Of a stretch of 64,000 nt of DNA, positions 22,082 to 33,324 are shown in pieces (positions within the stretch are counted from its first letter, which is position 1; every line of letters starts with the position of its first letter). A program made the translations under genes and the position numbers. This stretch comes from Maratus speciosus (taxonomy: Eukaryota; Arthropoda; Arachnida; Araneae; Salticidae): the NCBI GenBank assembly GCA_963932465.1, contig OZ010792.1:18493701-18557700 (forward strand), given 5' to 3'. The notes below the pieces were generated by a model, which was given only the letters and a program-made list of their open reading frames with translations, made no database searches and had not been told where the DNA came from.

Positions 22082-22481
22082 TATTCGGACCTTGTGCGCA
22101 TGCCGAACGAGCTCCGTAGCTTTGCGGTCATGTGACCCAGTTCAGTTGTTCTTTAGCTGCCATTGCGGCACGTTGTGTATTCGAGCGGGTCTTATCCCCA
22201 AGTATAGAGTATGTTGTTCTTTAGCTGCCATTGTGGCACGTATGTTATAGCGGGTCTTATCCCCAATTATTCTGTTGCTTATAGCGGGAGTATTCCCCAT
22301 AATATGTTTTACGAACGTCACTTGTTCTAACAGCGGGTTATTACCCCAAAGTCACCTCATCATTCTATGTTCTTCAGTGTTCGTGATTGTTTGTAACATT
22401 TGTGTGCTGTGTGTTATAAAAAATGTGAAAAAGAAACCTATTCGTCTTCATTCCTAAAGTTACGCACAGTATTCACATACA
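22082..22481 (+). repeat. Element B 3' LTR
   Basis: Same length as the 5' LTR with about four substitutions. One changes the terminal TG to TA at the left end. It ends CATACA, followed by the target duplication ACTAG. Confidence 0.93.
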
Positions 22482-22486
22482 ACTAG

Positions 22487-23039
22487 ATTTGGCAATAAAC
22501 AACTACTGATTCATAATCACATGAGCAATCTTTTGGCTGTCAAGCCTTTAAGAAATTCAGCGGATATTTATGCGTTCCGAAGATATTTTGACAAATTATC
22601 CGTTGAACTAAGAAGTTTGGAAAGTCTCGGTACAGAAATAAAACAAATTTCGAGTGTACTGTGTACTACGATATTAAAAACAATTCCAAAAGATCTGTTA
22701 ATTGAACTTAATAAATCTGAAAATGAAAAGGGCTATTATGAAATAGAGGAATTAATGAATTTTTTATCTGCTTGTTTAAAAGCAAGAGAAAAGGCAATTC
22801 TAGTGTCAAACTCAATTTATGAAGATAGAAAAATTTTGTACTCCTCCTGATAAGAAAAACATTCATCCTTTTCGCGCTAATAAGCAGAAAAGCTATCCCA
22901 CTGCAAATGAGTTAATATCAACAAACAATAAAGAGGATTCGGCCGTATTAAGCTGTGTTTTTGTGAATCATCTAAACATGCATCTCTTAATTGCGAACTT
23001 GCAGCTGGCTTATCTATTGAAGAGAGAAAAAATATTCTT
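22487..23039 (+). pseudogene. gag: Element A gag, remainder of DUF1759 to nucleocapsid (frameshifted)
   Basis: Continues element A's Gag after the B insertion. The first part (to about 22,830) covers the rest of the DUF1759 region, with the typical pattern of paired Leu-rich helices and an acidic ELMNFL stretch. The frame changes near 22,835 and again near 22,960, so the first Cys of the nucleocapsid knuckle region falls in a different frame from what follows. The conclusion rests on order and similarity with elements B and D. Inactive. Confidence 0.8.
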
Positions 23040-23765
23040 TTGAAAAGGGGAGCTTGTTTTAAGTGTTTAGAAATTAAAAAGCATTTATCACGTTTTTGTA
23101 AAAGAAATATAAAATGCCTAAATTGTTATGGGAACCATAATTTATTATTTTGTTATAAGAAATTAAAAAATGAAAAATCTAAAGAACAGACCGAAATGTC
23201 GGATACTGCCCTTTTTGCGAACGAAAGTTTACCGAACACTGTTTATTTGCAAACTTTATATGTATATGTAAGAAATAATGGTTTTGAATACGTAGTGCGC
23301 GCCCGTTTAGATACGGCGTCTTCAAAATCTTATATTTCAAAATTCGTAGCTAATAAAATGGAATTAAGAAGTTTAAGAAAGGTCAGAATCACTCACGGGC
23401 TGTTTGGAGGTACCGAAACAACAGTGGATCATAATTGTTATTCTGTCAATTTAAGGGGTTTAAAGGAAGGTAAAAGGATTAAAATTGAGGTCATGGAGCA
23501 AGAAAAAATTTGTGCTAACGTACCCAAGATTAGAGATATTAATTGTATTAAGGAATTAAAAGGAAAAAATATCTTTTTGAGCGATATCTGTCCTGAAAGT
23601 AGATAATGTTTATATGAACAAGATTCAAACGAAGTCCATGTACTGTTGGGAGCAGATGTTGTGGGAAATTTGTTTACGGGCAAAATAGAAAATCTTTCTT
23701 GCAGTTTAGTTGCGATGCATACAACACTTGGGTGGACTACTATGGGTAAAATTGGCGGTAATGAA
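23040..23765 (+). pseudogene. pol: Element A zinc knuckles and protease (with in-frame stop)
   Basis: The frame from 23,040 encodes CFKCL and CLNC zinc-knuckle cysteines (to about residue 40). An A16-type protease domain (DUF1758) follows with the active-site motif RLDTASSKSYIS near 23,312 and the family motif HGLFGG near 23,396. A TAA at 23,604-23,606 interrupts it, but the frame continues open through LLGADVVG (about 23,645) and the conserved LGWTTMGK region near 23,730. The protease would cleave the polyprotein inside particles. The RT that follows is in another frame. Confidence 0.82.
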
Positions 23766-23779
23766 AGGGATAGTTCTCT

Positions 23780-24616
23780 TTGGTCCTTTCATTATATGTA
23801 AATGATGCCAAAATTACGGATTTGTGGAATTTAGATTCTTTAGGTATAGTAGATCCGGCGGAAAAGCAATCTAAAGAAGTCCAAAAATTAGTTTTGGAGC
23901 ATTTTAAAGAAACTGTAAGTCGCGAAACTGATGGTAGGTATAAAGTTTGTCTTCCATGGTTAAACGAGCATCCTCCTATTCCAAGTAATAAAGATTTAGC
24001 GATAAAGCGCCTGCAAAATAATATTAAGAATCTCAACTCTTGCGGTTTATTAAAAGACTACGAAGCAGTTTTAAATGAATGGGAAGCTGAAGGGGTTATT
24101 GAAAAGGTGAAAGGGGAGGAAAAGCTTAACACTAAAGTCCATTATCTCCCTCATAGAGCTGTAATCAAGCCTACTTCTACGACCAAAATTAGGCCGGTAT
24201 TCGATGGTTCAGCACTTGTTAGGGGTTCTGTTTCCATAAATGATGGTATAGAAAAGGGACCTAATCTAAATGAACTAATTCCTTCTGTCCTAAATCGATT
24301 TAGAGTGGGAAAGATAGGTGTTGTAGCAGATATTCGCAGGGCATTTTTACAGATGTCTCTAAATGAAAAGGATAGAGATTATTTACGCTTTTTCTGGTGG
24401 AGAGACGGGAATTCCGAAAACCTTGAAATTTATAGACATTGTCGGGTGGTCTTCGGGATCAGTTGTAGTCCCTTCCTGTTGGCTGCTACTCTTACACATC
24501 ATTTAAATCAAGCACCTGAGAATATTAAAGGCATTGCTGTAAAACTTAAGGAATCATTTTATGTAGATAATTGTGTAACTAGTGTAGAGTCGTTAGAAGA
24601 GCTAGAATATTTGAAC
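23780..24616 (+). pseudogene. pol: Element A reverse transcriptase (Pao type), broken
   Basis: Carries the DLWNLDSLGI linker, HYLPHRAVIKP, IRPVFDGSA, ADIRRAFLQMSL (first catalytic Asp) and FYVDN (catalytic box, Asp-Asn form common in Pao-clade elements). The upstream frame differs, so there is no proper start. The frame is lost near 24,605-24,619 (TGA). A second segment in a different frame (about 24,618-24,690, conserved SGQFDLR-like stretch, ending in TAG) links it to the next piece. Copies element RNA into cDNA. Confidence 0.85.
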
Positions 24617-24699
24617 TGAAGCGCGAAAACTCTTAGCATCAGGGCAATTTGATCTACGTGGTTGGTGTTATAATCAGGGCCCGGAATTTGATTAGGCAA

Positions 24700-26173
24700 T
24701 AATGAGAAAGATTATTTGAGTGATGAGAATGTGAATAAAATCCCGTTACTCGGATTAATGTGGGACACCGGAAGGGACACATTATCGTGCGATTTTCGGA
24801 GTTTTAAATTGGAGAATGAGTCCATCACAAAAAGAACGATTTTGTCCTTAACGCATAAAATATTCGATCCCATTGGTTTCACTTGCCCCGTCACCTTAAT
24901 TCCAAAATTACTTTTACAGAAATGCTGGAAAATAAAGGCTTCATGGGACTCCAAACTGCCCGATGAGATAGTTAAGGAATTTAAAAAATGGACTAACCAA
25001 ATTAAAGATTTAGGAAATCTTGAGATTCCGCGAAGATTGTCTAACGTATCAGTAAATATTGGAAAATTATCTCTACATATTTTCTGTGACGCAAGTAAAT
25101 TTTCATATGCTACATGCATTTATCTAAGAAATGAAGTATCAAATTATGTTACTTGCCAACTTATTCAGGCCCGTTCTAGAGTAGCTCCTCTAAAGGACAT
25201 TTCTATTCCACGTCTTGAATTATTAGCCTGTTGCATTGGAGCTAGATTATCTAATAGCATTAAAAACGATTTAAAATTAGAACATATTGATACTTTCTAC
25301 TGGTCGTATTCAATGGATGCACTGTATTGGATAACACGGGAAGGTCCTTGGGCGACATTTGTAGAAAATAGAGTTAGGGAAATTCGAAAGCTTACCCCCA
25401 CCTCTTCGTGGAATTTCGTACCTGGACATATGAATCCAGCAGATTTACCATCACGTGGTTGTTGTGCGAAATCCCTTGTAAAATCTCAATGGTGGCTAGG
25501 GCCGACATTGCTTTCGGATTCAAAAGAAAATTGGCCTGACACTAACATTTTGCCTAAGATGGACATAGTGAATGCAGAAAATAGAAAAACGATTGTGACC
25601 GCTTCTAACCTAGATATTAATGAAGCCCAGTTTTATAGCCGCTATTCCTCGTACATTAAAATTTTGCGAGTTACTGGTTGGATTTTGCGATTTTGTCAAA
25701 ATTCGAAAAAGGGTAACGCCGACAGAATATTCGGTCAATTAACCAACAACGAATTGAAAAAAGCCGAAACGGTTATTTTGAAAATGGTTCAAAGGGAATC
25801 ATTTGTGAATGTACATGATGAAAAATTAAAATGTTTACGCGCTTTTACAAATTCGGAAGGTGTCATAAGGGTAAAAACAAAAATTTTCCAACGGGAAGAT
25901 GAGTTTAATTTTAGATTACCAGTATTATTACCTTCAGATCATCATGTCGTAGAACATCTTATATTTTCGAAACATCTAGAATTGGGGCATTGTGGCGTAC
26001 CATTGCTGACGTCTGTGTTAAGAGAAAATTATTGGGTACTGAAGAGTCGAAAAACAATTAAAAAAGTAATTAATAAATGTACCGTTTGCAAAAAGCACTC
26101 ATCAAAACCACCTGAAGTAGAAGAAAGTACCTTACCTGTTGAACGAATTCGAGATGCTGCTTTTTTGAAATAA
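24700..26173 (+). pseudogene. pol: Element A RT C-terminus, RNase H and integrase zinc-binding domain
   Basis: Peptidase_A17-labelled Pao region: KIPLLGLMWD, HKIFDPIGF, then RNase H with FCDAS and PRLELL. The third catalytic position reads WSYS where B and D have WTDS/WSDS, so this Asp is lost. NPADLPSRG follows. The integrase H2C2 region has paired His near 25,975-25,990 and CTVC near 26,080. The frame fails at a T-run near 26,162 and a TAA follows. The remaining integrase is in the next frame. Confidence 0.85.
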
Positions 26174-26799
26174 TAGGTGTAGATCTGTGTGGCCCTCTTT
26201 ATTTGAAGAATCAATCCAAAGTCTGGATTTTAATAGTCACATGTGCAATTTTTAGAGCAGTACATTTCGAGCTTCTAAATGCTATTTCGACCGACAGTTT
26301 TATTCTTGGACTTACCAGGTTCATTTCTAGAAGAGGTCGTCCTTCAGTAATATATTCGGACAACGGCACCAATTTTACTGGCTGTCATAATTTATTAAAA
26401 ACGATTGACTTCGAAAAAGTGAAAGCTGTTATTGTTTTTTCACGTATAGAATGGCGATTTATTCCACCTTCTGCACCTTGGTGGGGTGAATTTTGGGAAA
26501 GACTCGTCGGAATTCTGAAACGAATGTTGAGAAGAGTACTAGGAAAATCATCTTTAAACTATGAAGAGTTATTAACAGTGATTTGTGATTGTGGGGGTAT
26601 TATAAATTCACGCCCTTTAACTTATGTTACCGATAACAATGAAGATCTTAGACCGATAACTCCTGCAATGTTTTTGCAAGAACTAACCGAGATAGGAATG
26701 CCCGAATTAGAGTTTCTGGATCATAAAAAAATAAACCATCGTTACAATTATAGAGCTAAAGTTAGAAATGACTTAAAGTCAAGATTCCGAAACGAATAT
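26170..26799 (+). pseudogene. pol: Element A integrase core, cut by element D
   Basis: The first catalytic Asp lies in GVDLCGP at the join. YSDNGTNF (about 26,355) and WWGEFWERL (about 26,482) supply the second Asp and Glu, so the DDE set is intact. INSRPLTY follows. Coding stops being element A's at 26,799, where the D LTR begins; the last 20 residues of the open frame are LTR sequence. The C-terminal part resumes at 39,217. Confidence 0.88.
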
Positions 26800-27233
26800 T
26801 GTTACGGGATCGGCATTATTTATTTTTGTTCAAAATCACGCGATCAGAGATGAAAAATGTAAAGAAAAACAACTGACTTGAAATGACATTTATTATTTTG
26901 TTTTTGCGCGTTCACATGTTATTGTCGCTGGTTAAAAAAGAAAAAGGGACAAGTTTTGATGTACTCTGTGGCAACTTCCTATATTTTTGTAGATTCAAGT
27001 GAGAAAGAAAATAAATGCTGGTAGCTTGTTTTTTATGAGTTATTATTACTAAGTTTTGAAGTTATCTCACCGTAGGAGTTGTTCCATAAATAGTACAACT
27101 ATACGAGCACAAAGGTGCTAATGTGAGTATGGTTTAAGTTTAAAATTTAAAGTTCAGTAAAAGTCTTTCATTCGTAGAATTTAAAAGTAAATATAAATCT
27201 TCTTTGCGTGGTACGTTTTGTGGATTTGTTACA
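26800..27233 (+). repeat. Element D left LTR (LTR1)
   Basis: TGTTACGGG...TTGTTACA, 434 bp, AATAAA at 27,010-27,015. It differs from LTR2 and LTR3 at positions 19, about 53, about 73, about 96, 163 and 165. Confidence 0.93.
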
Positions 27234-27237
27234 TTAG

Positions 27238-27258
27238 TGGAGTCCGCCGGTACAGGAC
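27238..27258 (+). promoter_or_regulatory. Element D copy 1 candidate primer-binding site
   Basis: TGGAGTCCGCCGGTACAGG begins four bases after the LTR (TTAG spacer), with the same offset style as element B. The tRNA is not assigned. The second copy has the same site at 33,227. Confidence 0.4.
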
Positions 27259-27335
27259 CTGAGTTTAAACAAGGTTATCTATCACACGTAGTTTAAAAGG
27301 TGTTAATAAAAAATTAAATGAAATAAAGATTTTCC

Positions 27336-29160
27336 ATGATGTTTAAGTTGGTTAAAGGTTTTAAAAAGGAAGATTTGATCTTCGTAGCCGAGCAATTGGG
27401 TGAAATAAGCAGCACCAACGGCTTCACTTGTGGCACTTTTAGATTTAATTTTGAATTGTAAGGCATATAAAGATGATCCTGAATTTGTACAGAGCGTTTT
27501 AGAAAATGCCGTTTCAGAAAGAAAGGAAAAGGAAAAATTAGAGAGACAATCAAAGGAAAAAGCTGAAGCATTGAATATGGAAAAAGAAAAATTAGAAATA
27601 CAAGCGAAGGAAAATGCTGAAGCATTGAATATGGAATTACAAACAAAGGAAAAAACTGAAGCATTGAATATGGAATTACAAGCAAAGATTGAAGGCGAAA
27701 AGTTAAAATTGGCGCACGAGTTAGAATTGGCGAAACTTCAGTCAGCAGTAAAGAGCCAAGGTGGAGCTCTTAATCCAATTATCGATAGTTATGCAATGAG
27801 AAGAAAGTTTACGCTGCGCAAATTAGAATTCAGAAAGTTTGGCGGTGAAATAATAGACTGGTTACCGTTTTGGTGTCAATTTAGACAAAGTGATGAAGAT
27901 ACAGAAATAGCACCAGAAGATAAATTTCAGTACTTAGTGCAAGCAACAGTTGCCGGCTCCCGAGCAAGAGAAGTGGTAGAGAGTTTCCCGCCAAGTGGCA
28001 CTAATTACGCCAAGGCAATTGAGAGTTTAAAAACCCGTTTTGGTAGAGAAGATATATTGGTAGAAGTTTACGTGAGAGAACTACTCAAATTAATAATATC
28101 AGTACAAACGAAGGGAAAATTCTCGTTGACATCGTTATATGATAAATTGGAATTATATTTACGAGCCTTAGATACATTAGGTGTCACAACTGACAAATGT
28201 GCATCAATTTTATATCCATTAGTTGAGTCCTGTTTTCCAGCAGAATTTCTAAAAGCGTGGAATCGCACGAACATATCGTCTGAGAAAACTGAGGCACAGG
28301 ACAGATTAAATAGTCTGATGCAGTTTTTGCGAACTGTAGTAGAAGGTGAAGAAAGGGTGTCACTCGCCGTAGCTGGTTTTGGACTAGCTAAAAGTGAAGA
28401 CCGTAAATACGTCGCAAAAAGGAATCACCATAATTTTGAACATAAAACCGGTAAAACTTTGACAGCGGCAGGTCTGTTGACTACCTCTTCCGTAACAGAG
28501 AAAAAAGAAGTCTGCATTTTTTGCCAGGGAAGACATGCAAGTTCGGAATGCTTTTCTGCGAGAAAATTAAACTTAGCGGAAATACAAAAAATCGCCAAGG
28601 AGAAGAGATGCTGCTTCATATGTTTAGTACCAGAACATACCGCTAAAAGATGCCGAGCGATGGTGAAATGTATTATTTGTAATAAGCGGCATGTGTCATT
28701 ACTGTGCGATCAACGTAAGTCATCCGGTAAAGATACTCAAGAGGGAGCTGAGGAGAAGGCTAAAAGAGATGACGTGAATATGACAAATATTAGTAAGAAG
28801 AGCGCCAAAGTGTTCTTGCAGACCTTGAAGGTGAAGCTAGTTTCTGAAAGTAAACAGAAGATTGTTCGTTTATTGTTAGATTCAGCATCACAGAAATCGT
28901 ATATATTAAAAAGTGCGGCGGAAGAAATGAATTACAAGCCTATTCGGCAAGAAAAGATAATACATTCTCTGTTTGGCGACATTACTACTCAAGAATGCCA
29001 ACACAACTGTTACAAAATAAGAGTTAGAGATTTGAGCGAAGAATTCAGGTGTAATTTCGAAGTACGAGATCAAGTTAGCATATGCGGAGATATTCAACAC
29101 GTTACACAGGGGCCATGGTTACAAGAATTAAAGGAAAGTGGCATCATGTTAAGGATGTGA
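27336..29160 (+). pseudogene. gag: Element D copy 1 gag, zinc knuckles and protease start
   Basis: A leader ATG at 27,336 (FKLVKGFKKEDLIFVAEQLG) is the likely Gag start, but the frame changes near 27,405. The long open frame from 27,430 begins at a GTG and is not a natural start. Features in order: acidic N-terminus (AYKDDPEFVQ); a Lys/Glu coiled coil with a repeated EALNMELQ-type unit (27,550-27,690); DUF1759 (LEFRKFGGEIIDWLPFW); two zinc knuckles (CIFC...C, CCFIC...C plus CIIC); protease motif LLLDSASQKSYI near 28,870 and HSLFGD near 28,965. It ends at a TGA at 29,158, where the frame changes. Assembles the particle and binds RNA. Confidence 0.88.
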
Positions 29161-29729
29161 GTCAATGTTGTGGTAGTATAGAAGTTTTAATTGGAGCTGA
29201 TGTTATGGGGAAAATGTTAACTGGTAAAAGAAAAATATTGTCTTCTGGTTTAGTTGCAGTGGAAACATATCTTGGATGAACATTAATGGGAAAAGCACCA
29301 TGTGAAAAGCCATATTCATCCGAAAACTTGGCGATGACAGTAACGTCAATGTTTGTAAAAGAAGCGGATATCTCAAACCTATGGAGACTTGACTTAATCG
29401 GAATTACAGATCCCATAGAGAAGAAGTCAAGAGAAGAGATAGATCGCCAAACTAAGGAGCATTTCTTCGAAACAGTAAAAATAAACGATGAAAATCGGTA
29501 TGAGATTTGTCTTCCTAGGGCTGATGACATAACAACACTGCCAAATAACTTTAAGTTGGCGATGAAACGTTTGGAAGGCATCACCTCAAAGTTAATCGCC
29601 AAGAACATGTTTCAACAATACGAGAATATTTTTAATGATTGGATTAACGAAGGTATTATAGAGGAAGTTCCTTCTTACGAAACGAAATCTTATGGCAGTT
29701 ACTTGCCGCATCATCCAGTCATAAAATAG
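29150..29729 (+). pseudogene. pol: Element D copy 1 protease end and RT N-terminus (two stops)
   Basis: Different frame from gag. Encodes EVLIGADVMG (about 29,179), then a TGA at 29,277-29,279 exactly where element A has Trp in LGWTTMGK. It continues with the ADISNLWRLDLIGI linker, the ICLPRA region and SYLPHHPVIK, then a TAG at 29,727-29,729. The frame stays open past both stops. The second copy carries the same lesions at +5,989. Confidence 0.85.
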
Positions 29730-30371
29730 AGTAGTACTACAACCCCGATCCGTCCTGTATTTGATGCGTCAGCAAGATTAGCAAATTATCCATCTCTGAA
29801 TCAATGCCTACAATGTGGACCCAACTTGATCGAGCTCATTCCAGATGTTCTTCTACGCTTTCGAGAAAGAAAACTTGGTGTAATTGCAGATATTAGGAAA
29901 GCATTTTTACAGATCAGCATTTGTGAGAAAGATAGAAATTTCCTACGTTTTTTGTGGTGGAAGGACTTAAAGGAAAAGAAATTAATGACATTCAGGCATA
30001 CCCGAGTAGTATTCGGTGTGAAATGCAGTCCATTTCTTCTTTCATCTGTCATTGAATATCACATCCGAAGGGCTCCAGATTTCTCTGAAAGTTTTAAAGA
30101 TAGATTGTTGCACAGTTTTTATGTGGATAATGTCGTAACCAGTGTAAATAGCGAAGAAGAATTGAAACATTTCATCGAAGATGCAAGGATGCTCATGGCG
30201 AAAGGCAGTTTTGATCTAAGACAGTGGGAGTACACAGGTGATCGCCAAGAAACGCCAAACACGAATGAAACTAACGTCTTAGGACTTGTTTGGAATAAGG
30301 AATCCGACATGTTGAAAATCAACCTAAGTTGGCTACAAGATTTTGACACAGAAAAGTCACCAAACGCAGTA
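29730..30371 (+). pseudogene. pol: Element D copy 1 reverse transcriptase core
   Basis: Same frame as the previous segment. IRPVFDASA, ADIRKAFLQIS (first catalytic Asp, about 29,888), FRHTRVVFGVKCSPFLL and FYVDN (about 30,118) are all present, so the polymerase core motifs survive. The SFDLRQWE and VLGLVWNKE motifs follow. A frame change near 30,365-30,372, before the conserved HKIFDP motif, ends the segment. The frame's nominal stop is at 30,426. Confidence 0.87.
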
Positions 30372-32716
30372 TGTTGTCAGCTGTGCATAAAATATTTGAT
30401 CCCTTTGGTTTTACGTCGCCAGTCATGATTTGTCCGAAAATAATGTTGCAAAAAGCCTGGACATTAGGTTTTAAATGGGATGAAGAGATAACTGGTGAGT
30501 TACGTAAAGAATTTTTACTATGATTTCAAGAACTAACAGTTTTGAAGGATATAGAGATCCCAAGATACATGAAAATGATTCCAGTAAACATAGAAGCGTG
30601 TGCACTTCACACATTTGTCGATGGAAGTAAAGATGCTTATGCAACAGTTATATTCCTTAGAATAGAAATTGGAAGCCAAGTCGAGTTAGTTTTTATAGCA
30701 GCCAAATCAAGAGTTGCACCTTTGAAGAACGTCACAATACCAAGAATGGTATTGGCGGCAACTATGGGAACTCGTTTGGCGCAAACTATCGTAGATGCCC
30801 TCGGTTGGGAAAAGATGAAGAGATATTATTGGAGCGATTCATCTACAGTACTCGCTTGGATATCCAGAGATGTCAATTGGTCAGTATTTGTGCGAAATCG
30901 AGTTCTAGAGATCAGAAGATTAAGCAGTCCTTCATCATGGATCTATGTGCCAAGTGATAAAAATCCTGCAGATTTGCCAACTCGTGGATGTAAAGCGAGA
31001 CAGCTGGCTGCCAGGAGATGGTGGGAGGGCCCAGCTTGGTTGAGAGATTCAGCAGAGTTTGAAAAATATACGAACTCTAGTGATCAAGACTATGACGAAG
31101 ATGAAATTCGGAAGGAACGAATAAAGTCAGTTTCCATGATAATGAATTCTGATGTTAAACAAGATGGTTGGTATTACAGATATTTCTCGAGTTATGTAAA
31201 AATCATACGGATGGTCGCATGGATATTACGTTTTAGGCATAACTGCAGAAGTAGCGAAGTGAAAAGGGGAGGAGAATTGACGTCATCTGAATTTAAAGAA
31301 GCTGAATTAAAGACTCTACGTATGATTCAGAAAGAAGCGTTTTTTTCCGAGAATAATAACAGATTGAGAACTTTACAAACATGGAAAGATGAACAAGATA
31401 TAATTCGACTGGAGACTAAAATAACGTACAGGAAAGACAATGAAGATTTTCTGAAACCTATAGTCCTGCCAGCAAAACATGAAGTTGTAAAACGACTCAT
31501 ATATCATGTACATGTAAAACATTGTCACGCTGGATTACAGATTCTACTTAATTTATTGAGAGAAAAATACTGGATACTTAATGGTCGTAGAAATGTAAAA
31601 CAAGTGTTAGCACAGTGTGTTGTCTGCAAACGCTTCAGTGGGAAGAGTTTATGGAGAGATAGTGCGCCTCTACCGGAAAATAGAATAAAGGATGCTAACG
31701 TGTTTCAGATCACAGGTGTAGACATGGCGGGTCCGTTATACTTGAAGAAAATTGAGAAATCTTGGATATTGATATTTTCCTGCGTAATATACAGAGCAGT
31801 GCATTTAGAGCTAGTGACCGCTGCTTCGACTGAGGCCTTTTTGATAGGACTCAGACGATTCGTAGCACGGAGAGGAAGGTGCGCTGTCATTTATTCTGAC
31901 AATGGCACAAACTTCATTGGATCAGCTAATTTATTGAAAAGCCTAGATTGGTCACGAATACAAAAATACAGTTCTGTTAATGCTATTGATTGGAAATTTA
32001 ATCCACCAACCGCAGCGTGGTGGGGTGGCTTTTGGGAAAGTCTTATCAGAATAATGAAAGATCTTCTCAAAAGAGTATTAGGTCATGCTTACCTCACTTA
32101 TGAAGAAATGAACACAATTTTGACAGATGTGGAAAGTGAAATAAATGCAAGACCGCTAACATACCTTTCGGAAGACGCAACTGTGAAACCTATCTCCCCA
32201 TCTATGTTTCTGCAGAGTATAGAAGAATGCAATCTTTCAGACCTGGATGTTGTGGAACAAAAATCATTAAGCAAGAGATTGAAGTATCGGCAGTCATTAC
32301 AAAAAGAATTGAAGGATCGCTTCAGGTCCGAATATTTAGGTGCATTAATTGAAAGAGCAAGGAACAAACACCAACAGCAAATTATAGCTGTAGGTGATGT
32401 TGTATTGATCGGATCTGATAATAAAAAGAGAACTGATTGGCCTTTAGGTCGAATTACAGAACTTATACCTGGTAGAGACAAGAAAGTTCGACTCGTAACA
32501 GTTCAAACATCACAACATGACCTTTTACGACCTATACAAAGAATATATCCACTAGAGATAGCTTCGTCTACTGACTGTCCGAAACCAAAGATTTCTCACA
32601 ATCCAGTGAAAATGCTTAACAAAGCTACAATTTTGGATGTATCCTCAAGCAAGGAATCTCCTAGACACATCAGGGCTGGAAGGATACTGAAAATTCCTGA
32701 AAGACTGAATTTATAG
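30372..32716 (+). pseudogene. pol: Element D copy 1 RNase H, integrase and DUF5641
   Basis: New frame: HKIFDPFGF, then a TGA at 30,521-30,523 at a position that is Trp in A and B, then open for about 730 codons. RNase H: FVDGS is present and WSDSS is present, but the Glu-bearing PRLELL motif reads PRMVLA, so one catalytic acid is lost. NPADLPTRG follows. Integrase: H2C2 (HVHVKHCHAG, CVVC), core GVDMAGP, YSDNGTNF and WWGGFWESL with an intact DDE triad, INARPLTY, and DUF5641 (WPLGRITELIPGRD near 32,440). Ends at TAG 32,714-32,716. Confidence 0.88.
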
Positions 32717-32788
32717 CAAGTGACTTTGTCGATTTCTCTACGTTTAAAATTAATTCTGATTATACAAGGTAATCAGAAGGTGGGAGGA
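32717..32788 (+). promoter_or_regulatory. Element D copy 1 3' leader and polypurine tract
   Basis: Short non-coding stretch ending in AGAAGGTGGGAGGA just before LTR2, the expected plus-strand primer. Identical before LTR3 (ending at 38,777). Confidence 0.7.
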
Positions 32789-33222
32789 TGTTACGGGATC
32801 GGCATTCTTTATTTTTGTTCAAAATCACGCGATCAGAGATAAAAAATGTAAAGAAAAACAATTGACTTGAAATGACATTTATTGTTTTGTTTTTGCGCGT
32901 TCACATGTTATTGTCGCTGGTTAAAAAAGAAAAAGGGACAAGTTTTGATGCATTCTGTGGCAACTTCCTATATTTTTGTAGATTCAAGTGAGAAAGAAAA
33001 TAAATGCTGGTAGCTTGTTTTTTATGAGTTATTATTACTAAGTTTTGAAGTTATCTCACCGTAGGAGTTGTTCCATAAATAGTACAACTATACGAGCACA
33101 AAGGTGCTAATGTGAGTATGGTTTAAGTTTAAAATTTAAAGTTCAGTAAAAGTCTTTCATTCGTAGAATTTAAAAGTAAATATAAATCTTCTTTGCGTGG
33201 TACGTTTTGTGGATTTGTTACA
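32789..33222 (+). repeat. Element D middle LTR (LTR2), apparently chimeric
   Basis: 434 bp. The first 165 bp match LTR3 at all six sites where LTR1 differs. At position 402 it matches LTR1, not LTR3. It serves as 3' LTR of copy 1 and 5' LTR of copy 2. Confidence 0.93.
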
Positions 33223-33324
33223 TTAGTGGAGTCCGCCGGTACAGGACCTGAGTTTAAACAAGGTTATCTATCACACGTAGTTTAAAAGGTGTTAATAAAA
33301 AATTAAATGAAATAAAGATTTTCC

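Larger units (their letters stand above)
16107..22481 (+). mobile_element. Element B: nearly intact Bel/Pao retrotransposon inside A's gag
   Basis: 6,375 bp with 400-bp LTRs that differ at about four positions. The target duplication ACTAG is exact (16,102-16,106 and 22,482-22,486), and removing the insert reconnects element A's DUF1759 region. All Bel/Pao domains are present in one sense with only one stop (19,587) and one frame change (near 20,757). It inserted after A and in the same orientation. Confidence 0.95.

Noticed and set aside
27430..27432. GTG as the start codon of element D gag
   Set aside because: Conserved Gag N-terminal sequence lies upstream in another frame from ATG 27,336, so the open frame starts there only because of a frame change.
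27314..27685. 123-residue minus-strand frame rich in Phe/Leu (also at 33,303-33,674)
   Set aside because: Antisense shadow of the Lys/Glu-rich coiled coil of element D gag.
29277..29279. TGA in element D as programmed readthrough or selenocysteine
   Set aside because: Relatives A and B carry Trp there, other stops and frame changes are present, and no stem-loop or readthrough context was noticed. Simple decay is more likely.
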